Part shown: positions 33,624 through 42,476 of the stretch, piece after piece
Layout: each line of letters opens with the position of its first letter
Position numbering within the stretch: position 1 is the first letter of the stretch
Origin: Sphingobium sp.
Lineage (GTDB): Bacteria > Pseudomonadota > Alphaproteobacteria > Sphingomonadales > Sphingomonadaceae
Length of the DNA: 64,000 bases
NCBI GenBank assembly: GCA_023266575.1
Contig: JAHFPV010000002.1
Span: 372,001-436,000 of the forward strand
Direction: 5' to 3'
Translations under genes and position numbers: made by a program
The notes under the pieces: model-generated
What the model saw: the letters and a program-made list of their open reading frames with translations, nothing else
Told to the model about the DNA's origin: nothing
Database searches by the model: none

Positions 33624-34847
33624 ATGGCCAGCACCGCGCCCACCACGACCGCAACATCCTCCGGCGATCCGTTCAGCCTGACCCCGCCCGACCCGGTGCC
33701 GGTCGTCAGCGCCGAGAGGGCCGCCGGGCTGGTGCCGATCGACGAAGGCAAAAAGTCCAAGCTGGACGAGAAGGTCGATGCCTTCATCGACGATCTGGTG
33801 GCGCAGGACGCCAATTCGCCGGCATTTGGCGCGCGGGTCGATCAGCTGACCAATATGGGGCGCAAGGAAATTGCCGAGGCAGCGGGCCACTCCAACCGCT
33901 TCCTCGACCGGCCCGTGCGGGCGATGGACAGCGACAGCAAGGTCGGCGCGGACCTGGCCGAACTGCGCCGCATGGTCGAGGATCTGGACCCCGGCAAGCG
34001 CGGCAGCCTGACCAGCCGCAAAAAGCTGTTCGGGATCATCCCCTTCGGCAACAAGATGCGCGACTATTTCGACGGCTATAAGAGCGCGCAGAGCCATATC
34101 AATTCCATCCTGGGATCGCTGGCAAGCGGCAAGGACACGCTGATCAAGGATAATGCCGCGATCGATGTCGAGCGGCAGAATATGTGGGCGACGATGGGTC
34201 GTCTGGAACAGATGATCCATATCAGCAAGACGATGGACGCGCGGCTGGAGGCCAAGGCGCTGGAGCTGGATTCGACCGACCCGACCAAGGCGAAGGCGAT
34301 CCGCGAGAGCGCGCTGTTCTACATTCGCCAGCGCACGCAGGATTTGCTGACCCAGATGGCAGTAACGGTGCAAGGTTATCTGGCGCTCGATCTGGTGAAG
34401 AAGAACAATGTCGAGCTGGTCAAGGGCGTGGACCGCGCCTCCACCACCACGGTCGCGGCGCTGCGCACGGCGGTGACGGTGGCGCAGGCGCTGGTCGGGC
34501 AAAGGCTGGTGCTGGAGCAGATCACCGCGCTCAACACCACGACCGCGAACATGATCGATTCGACCGGCGAATTGCTGAAAAGCCAGACCGCGCAGATTCA
34601 CGAGCAGGCCGCGTCGAGCACGATCCCGATCGAGACGTTGCAGCGCGCGTTCCAGAACATCTACGACACGATGGACAATATCGACAGCTTCAAGCTGAAA
34701 GCGCTGGAGAATATGAAAACCACGGTGACCACGCTGTCGAACGAGGTCGAAAAGTCCAAGGGCTATATCGCGCGGGCCGAAGGACAGGCGCAGGCGTCGA
34801 AGGAAGCGCGGGCGGACAATCCCCTGCTGAGCGCGATCGAGGGGTGA
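33624..34847 (+). CDS. telA: TelA/KlaA-like toxic anion resistance protein
   Basis: The 407-residue cytoplasmic protein matches the TelA family (tellurite and other toxic anion resistance) through GSLTSRKKLFGIIPFGNKMRDYFDGYKSAQSHI and a long helical C-terminus (YIRQRTQDLLTQMAVTVQGY). AAGGAG lies 7 bases before the ATG. It is followed by an XpaC-like gene, a common pairing. The family mechanism is unclear; it is often linked to membrane stress. Confidence 0.9.
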   Translation: MASTAPTTTATSSGDPFSLTPPDPVPVVSAERAAGLVPIDEGKKSKLDEKVDAFIDDLVAQDANSPAFGARVDQLTNMGRKEIAEAAGHSNRFLDRPVRAMDSDSKVGADLAELRRMVEDLDPGKRGSLTSRKKLFGIIPFGNKMRDYFDGYKSAQSHINSILGSLASGKDTLIKDNAAIDVERQNMWATMGRLEQMIHISKTMDARLEAKALELDSTDPTKAKAIRESALFYIRQRTQDLLTQMAVTVQGYLALDLVKKNNVELVKGVDRASTTTVAALRTAVTVAQALVGQRLVLEQITALNTTTANMIDSTGELLKSQTAQIHEQAASSTIPIETLQRAFQNIYDTMDNIDSFKLKALENMKTTVTTLSNEVEKSKGYIARAEGQAQASKEARADNPLLSAIEG

Positions 34848-34862
34848 TTAGCACTTTATCAT

Positions 34863-34960
34863 CCGTTCGCCCTGAGCGAAGTCGAAGGGGTCGGCCGAGC
34901 GCAGCGAGGTGCCTTCGCCTCCGCTCAGGCAAAGGCTTCGACTTCGCTCAGCCCGAACGG
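34863..34960. repeat. Sphingomonad-type palindromic repeat, copy 2
   Basis: The left arm CCGTTCGCCCTGAGCGAAGT (from 34863) and right arm ending GCCCGAACGG (34936-34960) are inverse copies over about 25 bp with few mismatches. The element lies between telA and the XpaC-like gene, so it probably sits inside their transcript. Confidence 0.85.
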
Positions 34961-34977
34961 TTTAGGGGCATTAAGCA

Positions 34978-35688
34978 ATGAGCCGTTCCGATCGTGTCCT
35001 GGCCGATGCCGAGGCGGTGCTGCGGCGTCATAGCGAGCGCGGGCAGAGCCTGACCGCGCGGGCGCGGCAGCGGCGTAATGCAGGGCTGATCCGCAAGGTC
35101 AAATATGCCCTCTGGGCTGTGCTGGCGGTGATATTGGGCAGCGCGGTCGCGGGCTTTGTCGTGCCGCTGGGGACGACCGGCATCATGATCGCGCTGGGGG
35201 TGATGATCGCGGCTTTGCTGCTGATCGGCCTGCTGCCGACGGAAACCCGCGTGCGGACCGACGCGCTGGCGGAAACGCCGCTTACCGCCCTGCCGCTCCA
35301 GACAGAAATCTGGCTGGAAAATCAGCGCAAGGCACTGCCAGCCCCGGCGGTGACGCTGGTGGACAGTATCGGCGTGAAGCTGGAGATATTGGCGCCGCAG
35401 CTGGAGCGGCTGGGACCACAGGACCCTGCCGCGCTGGAGGTGCGCAAGCTGCTGGCCGACCATCTGCCCGAACTGGTGACCGGCTATCAGTCGATCCCGC
35501 AGCCGTTGCGGCGGGAAGAACGCAATGGCCGGGTGCCGGAAAAGCAGCTGGTCGAGGGGCTGGCCGTGATCGACGCGGAAATCGGGCGGATGAGCGAGAA
35601 TCTGGCCAGTGGCGATCTGGACAAGCTGGCGACGCAGAACCGCTTTCTGGAGTTGAAATATCAGGAGGCGAAGGAATTGGGGCAATAG
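34978..35688 (+). CDS. XpaC-like membrane protein
   Basis: This 236-residue protein has two adjacent hydrophobic segments (about 40-62 and 64-88, YALWAVLAVILGSAVAGFVV and GIMIALGVMIAALLLIGLL) and a long helical cytoplasmic tail. The arrangement and its place after telA fit the XpaC family, whose name comes from a colour phenotype in Bacillus rather than a known activity. It probably works with TelA at the membrane. Confidence 0.7.
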   Translation: MSRSDRVLADAEAVLRRHSERGQSLTARARQRRNAGLIRKVKYALWAVLAVILGSAVAGFVVPLGTTGIMIALGVMIAALLLIGLLPTETRVRTDALAETPLTALPLQTEIWLENQRKALPAPAVTLVDSIGVKLEILAPQLERLGPQDPAALEVRKLLADHLPELVTGYQSIPQPLRREERNGRVPEKQLVEGLAVIDAEIGRMSENLASGDLDKLATQNRFLELKYQEAKELGQ

Positions 35689-35703
35689 CCCCGTCCTTCC
35701 TGA

Positions 35704-35859
35704 ATGATCCACCTCACCCTCATCATCGTCGATTTTCTGACCGGGCTACTGGCGGCGGGCGCATGGGCACTGGCGTCTGCGGGCGGGGCGATCGCGGCGG
35801 TGGTCGGCGGCGGGGTGCTGGGCGTATCGCTGTTCCGGCGCTGGCGGCGCAAGGGTTAG
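35704..35859 (+). CDS. Small hydrophobic membrane protein (51 aa)
   Basis: The 51-residue product begins MIHLTLIIVDFLTGLLAAG and ends FRRWRRKG. It has two hydrophobic stretches with a glycine-rich join (GGAIAAVVGGGVLG) and a basic tail that should stay in the cytoplasm. It begins 15 bases after the XpaC-like stop, in the same direction, so it is probably the third member of the telA unit. No family is recognised. Confidence 0.6.
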   Translation: MIHLTLIIVDFLTGLLAAGAWALASAGGAIAAVVGGGVLGVSLFRRWRRKG

Positions 35860-35891
35860 AGCCTGATGACTTCAGGTTGAAACCCCAACCT

Positions 35892-35958
35892 CCGTTCGTT
35901 TCGAGCGAAGTCGAGAAACGGTCGCGCGCGGTTTCTCGACTTCGCTCGAAACGAACGG
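35892..35958. repeat. Sphingomonad-type palindromic repeat, copy 3 (perfect)
   Basis: The arms 35892-35919 (CCGTTCGTTTCGAGCGAAGT...) and 35931-35958 are exact inverse copies over 28 bp with an 11-base GC loop. It is the only perfect copy of this family in the window. It lies between convergent genes and could stop transcription, but has no T run. Confidence 0.9.
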
Positions 35959-35980
35959 GTCAAGGTAAAGTGATCACGCT

Positions 35981-36289
35981 CTAGCCCCCGCGCACGACCT
36001 GCTGCACTATGGCGTCGGACAGGGCTATGTCGAAATGCAGCCCAAAGCGTTTGGCCCGGACCCACACGACATGGGCCATGGCGGCAATCCCTTCCGCCTC
36101 TATCCTGACGCGATCACCCGCTTGCGGGGGATGATCGCAATGGGCGAGCGCCCCCGTTGTCGACAGGTCCAATATATGCGCGCGCAGCGGCATACCGCGC
36201 AGGCGCAACACCACCGGCTCGAACATCTTGTGCCGCGCGGCGATGCGCGGTTTAGGCCCGGACGGGGCGAGCGAACCATGATCGGTCAT
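35981..36289 (-). CDS. PilZ domain protein
   Basis: The 102-residue protein is essentially one PilZ domain. It has an N-terminal basic stretch RIAARHKMFEP, then LRAHILDLSTTGAL (the DxSxxG part of the cyclic di-GMP motif) and a beta-barrel with AMAHVVWVRAKRFGLHF. The ATG at 36289 has GAGGTTCCC before it. The RxxxR half of the motif is not clear, so binding of cyclic di-GMP is likely but not certain. It is cytoplasmic. Confidence 0.83.
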   Translation of the reverse strand: MTDHGSLAPSGPKPRIAARHKMFEPVVLRLRGMPLRAHILDLSTTGALAHCDHPPQAGDRVRIEAEGIAAMAHVVWVRAKRFGLHFDIALSDAIVQQVVRGG

Positions 36290-36363
36290 GAAGGGAACCT
36301 CCCCGACATCTGTATATTGCAACGGCAAACAACAGCCAATCACCAGACAGGATCAGGGCCGTG

Positions 36364-37098
36364 TTAACCCTGATTTTCACTGCGGAAGGTGCAAGGGACG
36401 ATGCTAGCCGGGTCTGGTCGCGCGGCGATGCGGCGGAAGCGGGCGAGATAGCCGCCTGCGGTCGGCTTGGGGATGACCTCTTCCAGACGGAAGCCCATCG
36501 CCGCCAGTTCGCAGGCGAGCAGGCGCGGCGGCGTGCCATGCTGCTCGGTCGGCCTGTTGGCATCGACCACGATCAGCTCGCCATCCTTTTTCAACGCGGG
36601 GCTGAGGTGCCAGAGGAAAGCGTATGGCTCGGCAATCTCATGATACATATGGACCATCAATATGCGGTCGAAACTGTTGACCGGCAGGCGCGGATCTTCC
36701 GGCGCACCCAGCTTGACGCTGACATTGTCCAGTTTTTCGCGGGTGATGCGGCGGGACAACGCCTCGATCACTTCGGGCATGATATCCTCGGCCAATACTC
36801 GCCCGCTTTTGCCGACGCGGGTGGCGAGGCGGACGGTATAATAGCCCTCGCCCGCGCCAATGTCCGCCACGGTCATGCCGGGAAGGATACCGGCGCGGTC
36901 CATGATATCCTCCGCCTCATTCACCCGGTCGCGCGCCTCCTCGCTCGACCAGCGGGTCGATACGATCGGGGCGACAGGGCGATCGGCCAGCGGGAATGGC
37001 GAGGCGGCGGGCGCGCGCTCCGCTTCGTTACCGGGCGACAGGCGATCGCAGGCGGCCAGCAAGGCAAGCACGCCCGCCAGAGCCACCCGCCATGGCAT
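36364..37098 (-). CDS. Lipoprotein SAM-dependent methyltransferase
   Basis: The 244-residue protein has a lipoprotein signal (MPWRVALAGVLALLAAC) and a class I methyltransferase domain: VADIGAGEGYYTVRLATRVG (motif I), then LMVHMYHEI and DGELIVVDANRP. A methyltransferase exported and lipid-anchored is unusual because SAM is not normally available in the periplasm. Similar proteins occur in proteobacteria, but their substrate is unknown. The start codon overlaps the prfB stop by 1 base, implying cotranscription. Confidence 0.82.
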   Translation of the reverse strand: MPWRVALAGVLALLAACDRLSPGNEAERAPAASPFPLADRPVAPIVSTRWSSEEARDRVNEAEDIMDRAGILPGMTVADIGAGEGYYTVRLATRVGKSGRVLAEDIMPEVIEALSRRITREKLDNVSVKLGAPEDPRLPVNSFDRILMVHMYHEIAEPYAFLWHLSPALKKDGELIVVDANRPTEQHGTPPRLLACELAAMGFRLEEVIPKPTAGGYLARFRRIAARPDPASIVPCTFRSENQG

Positions 37099-38225
37099 CA
37101 GTCGACATCCTCGACATCGACGCTTTCGCCGGTGACCTTCTGGCTCAAGGCGGCGGCCATGAACGGATCGAGCGCGCCGTCCAGCACATCGTCGGGCGCA
37201 GTCGAGGTGACGCCGGTGCGCAGATCCTTCACCAGCTGATAGGGTTGCAGCACATAGGAACGGATCTGGTGGCCCCAGCCAATCTCGGTCTTGGCCGCAT
37301 ATTCGCCTGCGGTCACGGCTTCGCGCTTGGCCAGTTCCGCTTCGTAGAGCCGCGCCTTGAGCATGTTCATCGCGGTGGCGCGGTTCTTGTGCTGCGACCG
37401 GTCATTCTGCGACGCGACGATGATGCCCGACGGAACGTGAGTGATGCGGACGGCCGAATCGGTCGTATTGACGTGCTGTCCACCTGCGCCGGACGCGCGA
37501 TAGGTGTCGATCTTGAGGTCGCTTTCCTTGACCTCGATATCGATATCATCGTCGATCACCGGATAGACCCAGACCGACGAGAAGCTGGTATGGCGACGCG
37601 CGGCGCTGTCATAGGGGCTGATGCGGACCAAGCGATGGACGCCGCTTTCGGTCTTGGCATAGCCATAGGCATTTTCGCCCTTGATCAGGAAGGTGGCGGA
37701 CTTGATGCCTGCCTGATCGCCCGCCTGATAATCGACCAGTTCGACCTTATAGCCGCGCCGTTCGGCCCAGCGGCGATACATGCGGCTGAGGATTTCGGCC
37801 CAGTCCTGGCTCTCCGTGCCGCCAGCCCCGGCGTGAATTTCCAGATAGGTGTCGCTGCCATCGGCCTCGCCTGACAGCAGCGCCTTGATCTTGTCCTCGT
37901 CCGCGCGGTCGGCCAGCGCCTTCAGGGCGGCAATGGCTTCGGACACCATCTCCTCGTCACCCTCGGCCTCTGCCATTTCGATGAGTTCGGCGGTGTCGGA
38001 CTTTTCCGAGGCGATCGCGCGGGTCGCGCCGATGGCGCTGTCCAGCCGGGTCCGCTCCCGCATGACCTCCTGCGCCAGCTTCGCATTGTCCCATAGCGTG
38101 GGGTCCTCGACGCGCGCGTTCAGCTCGTCAAGGCGGCGCAGCGCGCGGTCCCAGTCGAGCGACTGGCGCAGCAGGGCCAGCGCGGCGTCGATGCGATCAA
38201 TATATTGCAGCGCTTCGGCGCGCAT
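37098..38225 (-). CDS. prfB: Peptide chain release factor 2
   Basis: The 375-residue protein recognises UGA and UAA stop codons and releases peptides. The GGQ motif is GAGGQHVN; the stop-recognition region reads RISPYDSAARRHTSF. The frame is continuous through the N-terminus (LALLRQSLDWDRALRRL), so the programmed frameshift known from E. coli is absent. The lipoprotein methyltransferase gene overlaps its end by 1 base. Confidence 0.97.
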   Translation of the reverse strand: MRAEALQYIDRIDAALALLRQSLDWDRALRRLDELNARVEDPTLWDNAKLAQEVMRERTRLDSAIGATRAIASEKSDTAELIEMAEAEGDEEMVSEAIAALKALADRADEDKIKALLSGEADGSDTYLEIHAGAGGTESQDWAEILSRMYRRWAERRGYKVELVDYQAGDQAGIKSATFLIKGENAYGYAKTESGVHRLVRISPYDSAARRHTSFSSVWVYPVIDDDIDIEVKESDLKIDTYRASGAGGQHVNTTDSAVRITHVPSGIIVASQNDRSQHKNRATAMNMLKARLYEAELAKREAVTAGEYAAKTEIGWGHQIRSYVLQPYQLVKDLRTGVTSTAPDDVLDGALDPFMAAALSQKVTGESVDVEDVD

Positions 38226-38268
38226 GGGAGGTCTCCAAAAACTCGGCCCGAAAGAGAAGGCTCTCTAG

Positions 38269-38386
38269 CCGTTCGCCCTGTTTCCACGAGCCACTTGTCT
38301 CGCTTCAATGTCGAAGGGCCGTCCTTTCTTGCGTAAATCGCTTTTCGTCAAGAAGAACAGGGCTTCGACAGGCTCAGCCCGAACGG
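38269..38386. repeat. Sphingomonad-type palindromic repeat, copy 4 (degenerate)
   Basis: The right arm (38363-38386, GGCTTCGACAGGCTCAGCCC...) is intact. The left arm CCGTTCGCCCTG breaks off into TTTCCACGAG, with a remnant TCGAAGGGCCGTCC near 38330. The copy is therefore partly eroded. It lies between prfB and the PBP1A gene. Confidence 0.75.
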
Positions 38387-38399
38387 TGTTGGGGTGATT

Positions 38400-40934
38400 T
38401 CAATAAATCCCGCCCTGATCGGACAGGAAGTCGCTGTCGGTGCGCGCTCTGGTACGGGCGGCGGCGCGGGTGGCGGCGACCTTGGCCAGCTCCTCCGCCT
38501 CTTCCTTGCGTATGGTGCGGCGGGGTTCGGATTCGGGTTTGAAGGCTTCCCAGATGACCGCGGCCTTGGGTTCGCTGGTCGGCCAGGCGCCATAGACCCG
38601 CTTGCCCGAACGCCGGTCGATCGCAACCATCCGGATGCCCGCAGGGGCGACGAAGGGCGTCTTTGGCATGGTTTCCAATATGGGGGCCATCGCCGCTTTC
38701 CAGATCGGCGCGGCGATGCGGCCGCCCTGCGCCCAGCCGCCAAGGCTGCGCGGCTGGTCGTAACCGATATAGACGCCCGCGACGAGATCGGGCGATCCGC
38801 CGACGAACCAGACATTGGTCGGGCCGTTGGTGGTGCCGGTCTTGCCGAACAGCGGGCGGTTAAGGTCGGCCAGTACCGTGGCGGTGCCGCGCTGGACCAC
38901 GCCTTCGGTGATGTGGACGACCTGATAGGCGGTCATCGGGTTCATCACCTGCTTGCCTTCAAAACCGAAGCGCGGCATCGGCTTGCCGTCCCAATTGGCC
39001 GCGTTGCAGCCTTCGCAGGCGCGCCAGCGTTCGGGCCAGATCACCTTGCCGCGCCGGTCCTGCACATAATCCATCACCCGTGAGGGAAATTGCCGCCCCT
39101 GATTGGCGAGCGTCGCATAGGCGTTGACCATGCGTTCGACCGTAGTTTCACCCGCACCCAGCGCGAAGGAGAGATAGGGCTGATAATCGCCGATACCCAT
39201 GCCCTTTATGGTGCGGACGACCCGTTCCATGCCGGTCTGGCTGGCGGCGCGCACGGTCATCAGGTTACGCGATTGTTCGACGCCCCAGCGCATCGTCTGC
39301 GGCCCGGCGCTGCCGCCGGAAAAGTTGCGAAAGCATTTCTGGCCAAGGCCCGCGCCCTGATAGACGCACAAGGGACCATCGACGATGATCGAGGCCGGGG
39401 TCATGCCGCCATCGAGCGCGGCAGCATAGACGAACGGCTTGATGGTAGAGCCGGGCTGGCGCAGCGCCTGGGTTGCGCGGTTGTAGCTGGAGAGGCGCGA
39501 ATCAAAGCCGCCCTGCATCGCGCGGATGCGGCCCGAATGGACTTCCTCCACCACCATGCCGCCCGATACTTCGGGGATGGAGCGCAGCGCCCAGCTTCCC
39601 CCGTTGCGCGCGACGACGATCAGGTCGCCGGGCTTCATCGCGGAGAAGGCAGGACCGCCGGTCTTGCGATAGGGGGTCTGCGCGGCGCTGGCGGGGAGCG
39701 TGCCGGTGCTGCCGTCGGAAAAGCCAAGTTGGGCGTCAGTCGATGTGCGGCTGACGACCACAGCGACGCGCCATTGTGCATAATCGACGTCGATATAGCT
39801 GGCAGCCAGTTCCCGCTCCCAACCATTGTCGATATTGAGATGGCCGACCGGGCCGGACCAGCCGCGCCCGGCGTCAAAGCGCAGCAGACCGCCGCGCAGG
39901 GCGTTCTGGGTACTTTCCTGCACCACCGGATCATAGGGGCTGCGCACCCACAGGCCACCGGCATAGATGCTGTTGGGACCATCGCTCGCCTTTTCCCCGA
40001 ACAGGGCGATCAGGCGGCGGCGCACCTCTTCCATATAATAGCCGCCCGCGCGCGCATCGAAGCCGGAGCCGTGCATCGCGACGGTGCCAAGCGGCTGCGC
40101 CATCGCCGCGTCGCGCTGGGCGGGCGTGATCCAGTTGCTCTTGACCATTTCGCCGAGCGCCCAGTTACGCCGGTCGATCGCGCGGGCATGGCCGGTCGGG
40201 CTTTCGGGGCGGTAATTGGCCGGACCCTTGGGCAGGATCGAGAGATAGGCCATTTCGTGGAGCTTGAGGTCGGCGACATCTTTGTCGAAATAGGCGCGCG
40301 CGGCGGCCTGCACGCCATAGGCGTTACGACCCAGAAATATCTGGTTGAGATAGAGTTCGAGGATCTGCTGCTTGGTCAGCACATTTTCCATGCGCCAGGC
40401 CAGGATCATCTCCTTCACCTTGCGCGTGGGCGAATATTCATCGCCGATCAGCAGATTCTTGGCCACTTGCTGGGTGATGGTGGAGCCGCCACGCGCGCGC
40501 TGGCCGGAGCCGAGCTTGCTGGCATAGTCGACCACGGCGCCGGCAAAACCGGGGAAATCGACGCCATGATGGTCAAAGAACGTCTTGTCCTCCGCCGCCA
40601 GATAGGCGTGGATCAACAGCGTCGGATAATCGCTATATTGCAGCTGGACACGCCGTTCGCGAGCATAGCTGTGGACGGGCTGGCCATTGATATCGCGCAC
40701 GATGGTGGGCAGCGGCGGCTCATATTCCAGCAAGGTCGCCGCGTCGGGCAGGCCGCGCGCGAAGATCAGCCAGAAGAGCGCGCAAAAGAGCAGGAAGCCG
40801 CCCAGCAGGATTGCCGCCCAGCGGAACAGGCGGCGCTGCCAGAGCGGGCGCAGACGATCCAGCACGCCCCCTGCGTCGCGGCGCAGGCGATAGGCGAAGG
40901 ACGATGCGGGCGGATTGGAACGAGCCTCTTCCAT
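38400..40934 (-). CDS. mrcA: Penicillin-binding protein 1A (bifunctional)
   Basis: The 844-residue protein has one N-terminal membrane helix (about 38-58). A glycosyltransferase domain follows, with catalytic Glu115 in EDKTFFDHHG and the ARGGSTITQQ motif. The transpeptidase domain has SxxK at STIK 496-499 and KTGTT. It polymerises and crosslinks peptidoglycan in the periplasm. The C-terminal tail is basic and has no other domain. It stands alone between two palindromic repeats. Confidence 0.95.
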   Translation of the reverse strand: MEEARSNPPASSFAYRLRRDAGGVLDRLRPLWQRRLFRWAAILLGGFLLFCALFWLIFARGLPDAATLLEYEPPLPTIVRDINGQPVHSYARERRVQLQYSDYPTLLIHAYLAAEDKTFFDHHGVDFPGFAGAVVDYASKLGSGQRARGGSTITQQVAKNLLIGDEYSPTRKVKEMILAWRMENVLTKQQILELYLNQIFLGRNAYGVQAAARAYFDKDVADLKLHEMAYLSILPKGPANYRPESPTGHARAIDRRNWALGEMVKSNWITPAQRDAAMAQPLGTVAMHGSGFDARAGGYYMEEVRRRLIALFGEKASDGPNSIYAGGLWVRSPYDPVVQESTQNALRGGLLRFDAGRGWSGPVGHLNIDNGWERELAASYIDVDYAQWRVAVVVSRTSTDAQLGFSDGSTGTLPASAAQTPYRKTGGPAFSAMKPGDLIVVARNGGSWALRSIPEVSGGMVVEEVHSGRIRAMQGGFDSRLSSYNRATQALRQPGSTIKPFVYAAALDGGMTPASIIVDGPLCVYQGAGLGQKCFRNFSGGSAGPQTMRWGVEQSRNLMTVRAASQTGMERVVRTIKGMGIGDYQPYLSFALGAGETTVERMVNAYATLANQGRQFPSRVMDYVQDRRGKVIWPERWRACEGCNAANWDGKPMPRFGFEGKQVMNPMTAYQVVHITEGVVQRGTATVLADLNRPLFGKTGTTNGPTNVWFVGGSPDLVAGVYIGYDQPRSLGGWAQGGRIAAPIWKAAMAPILETMPKTPFVAPAGIRMVAIDRRSGKRVYGAWPTSEPKAAVIWEAFKPESEPRRTIRKEEAEELAKVAATRAAARTRARTDSDFLSDQGGIY

Positions 40935-41033
40935 GACGGATCAGGCTCTAAGGTCAAATTGCGACTAAGGCCAGTGCCGTGATCAACGAACGGTCGATCG
41001 TGGCGTCATGGCTGGGTCGCGCCTCACCTCCCA

Positions 41034-41156
41034 CCGTTCGCCCTGAGCCTGTCGAAGCCTGTCCAGAGCGCCTGCCGCAGGCGGGCAGTCGAAGGGGGCT
41101 GTACTTCCTGCGAAGAGAGAAGAAGGACAAGGCTTCGACAGGCTCAGCCCGAACGG
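41034..41156. repeat. Sphingomonad-type palindromic repeat, copy 5 with an inner hairpin
   Basis: The outer arms CCGTTCGCCCTGAGCCTGTC (from 41034) and its inverse ending GCCCGAACGG (41156) enclose an inner hairpin, GCCTGCCGC-AGGCGGGC, at about 41069-41087. The inner part looks like a second, smaller element. It lies in the 261-base gap between the PBP1A and amidase genes, which holds nothing else recognised. Confidence 0.82.
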
Positions 41157-41195
41157 GGTCGAGGGTGAATGAATATCTCCTAGTGGCGGTAGCAA

Positions 41196-42476
41196 TCAGC
41201 CCCCTGCCGCACCCCCATGCATCGCCAGCTTGCGGGCGAAGTGGACTTCTACCGCGCGGGCGACGCCGCGGGCGATTTTCTGCTGGCCTTCGCGCGAGGC
41301 GAGGAAGGCGGCGTCGTCGGCATTGCTGATATAGCCGGTCTCGAACAGGACCGAGGGCGTGTCGGGTGCCTTCAACACCATCAGCGATGCGAAGCGGTGA
41401 TAGGCGCTGCGGAACGGGACATAGGGCGATGCTTCGCGCTGGAGCAGGCGGGCGAAACTGGCCGAGATGTTCATCGATTCGCGCTGGGTCAGGTCGATGA
41501 GGATCGAGGAGACGTCGCCCGACTGGCCACCAAGGTTCACGCCATTGATGATGTCGGCCTTGTTTTCGCGCGCGGCTAGCCGGGCCGCTTCGCGGTCGGA
41601 CGCGGTTTCGGACAAGGTGTAGACGGTCGCGCCATGGGCTTCGGCATTTTCCGCCGCGTCGGCATGGACCGAGATGAACAGGTCCGCGCCCAGCTTGCGG
41701 GCGATGCCATAGCGTTCCTGCAACACGAGATATTTGTCATCGTCGCGGGTCAGCGCCACGCGGACGCGGCCGGACTTGACCAGTTGATCGCGGATCGCCT
41801 GGGCAATGGCCAGCGTCACATCCTTTTCGCGCTTGCCATTTTCCTTGTTGATCGCGCCCGGATCATGGCCGCCATGGCCAGCATCGATCACGATCAGCGG
41901 GCGGGCGCCGTCGCGCGCGCCTTCGACGGGCGGCAGCGCGACGCCGCGCGCCATGGACGGGATCGGCACGGTGATGGAATGGAGCCGCTTTTGCGGCCGG
42001 GCGCTCATATTGGCGGGCGCGTCGAAATTGGTGCGGCCCCGGCCCACCGCGGTGCGAAACGCGCTGTCGGTTGCGCCCTTGAGCAGGAAACTCAGCGATT
42101 TGCCGTCGGGCGCAATCTGCGCGTCGCCCAGCGTCGCGGGGCTGGAAAGGTCGAGGACGACGCGGGCCGTGCCTTCGCGCAACTGACCCTGACGCACGGC
42201 GGCGATCGCGCCATTGCCGGGGGCAAACTGGCCGCGCCCCACCTGCGCGCCGCTAATGTCGAGCGCGATCCGGCGTGGCGTGTCAAGCAGGAAGGCGGAC
42301 GCGCCATCGACCCGATCATCGAAGCGGACGATGACGCGATCATCGCGCACGTCGACGGCATAGATGCCACCGGCGCTGCCGGGCGCTGCCATCGTCAGGG
42401 TGCTTGCAAGGGCAAGGCTCTGCAACATGCGCCGTTTGTGCATCGCATCGATGCGGGCCGTCCAGCCAAATGTCAT
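41196..42476 (-). CDS. N-acetylmuramoyl-L-alanine amidase (AmiC-like)
   Basis: The 426-residue product carries an export signal (MLQSLALASTLTMAAPGSAG), an AMIN-like domain and a zinc amidase_3 domain. Zinc and catalytic motifs are VIDAGHGGHDPGA, LFISVHADA and VLFETGYISN. It cleaves the bond between MurNAc and the stem peptide during cell division in the periplasm. The ATG at 42476 is used; an in-frame ATG at 42443 would shorten the pre-signal part by 11 residues. It is divergent from rne. Confidence 0.93.
   Translation of the reverse strand: MTFGWTARIDAMHKRRMLQSLALASTLTMAAPGSAGGIYAVDVRDDRVIVRFDDRVDGASAFLLDTPRRIALDISGAQVGRGQFAPGNGAIAAVRQGQLREGTARVVLDLSSPATLGDAQIAPDGKSLSFLLKGATDSAFRTAVGRGRTNFDAPANMSARPQKRLHSITVPIPSMARGVALPPVEGARDGARPLIVIDAGHGGHDPGAINKENGKREKDVTLAIAQAIRDQLVKSGRVRVALTRDDDKYLVLQERYGIARKLGADLFISVHADAAENAEAHGATVYTLSETASDREAARLAARENKADIINGVNLGGQSGDVSSILIDLTQRESMNISASFARLLQREASPYVPFRSAYHRFASLMVLKAPDTPSVLFETGYISNADDAAFLASREGQQKIARGVARAVEVHFARKLAMHGGAAGG

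Noticed and set aside
37098-38225. Programmed frameshift in prfB
   Set aside because: The reading frame is continuous through the region where the E. coli frameshift occurs, with no in-frame UGA. The SPY stop-recognition variant also looks usual for alphaproteobacteria.
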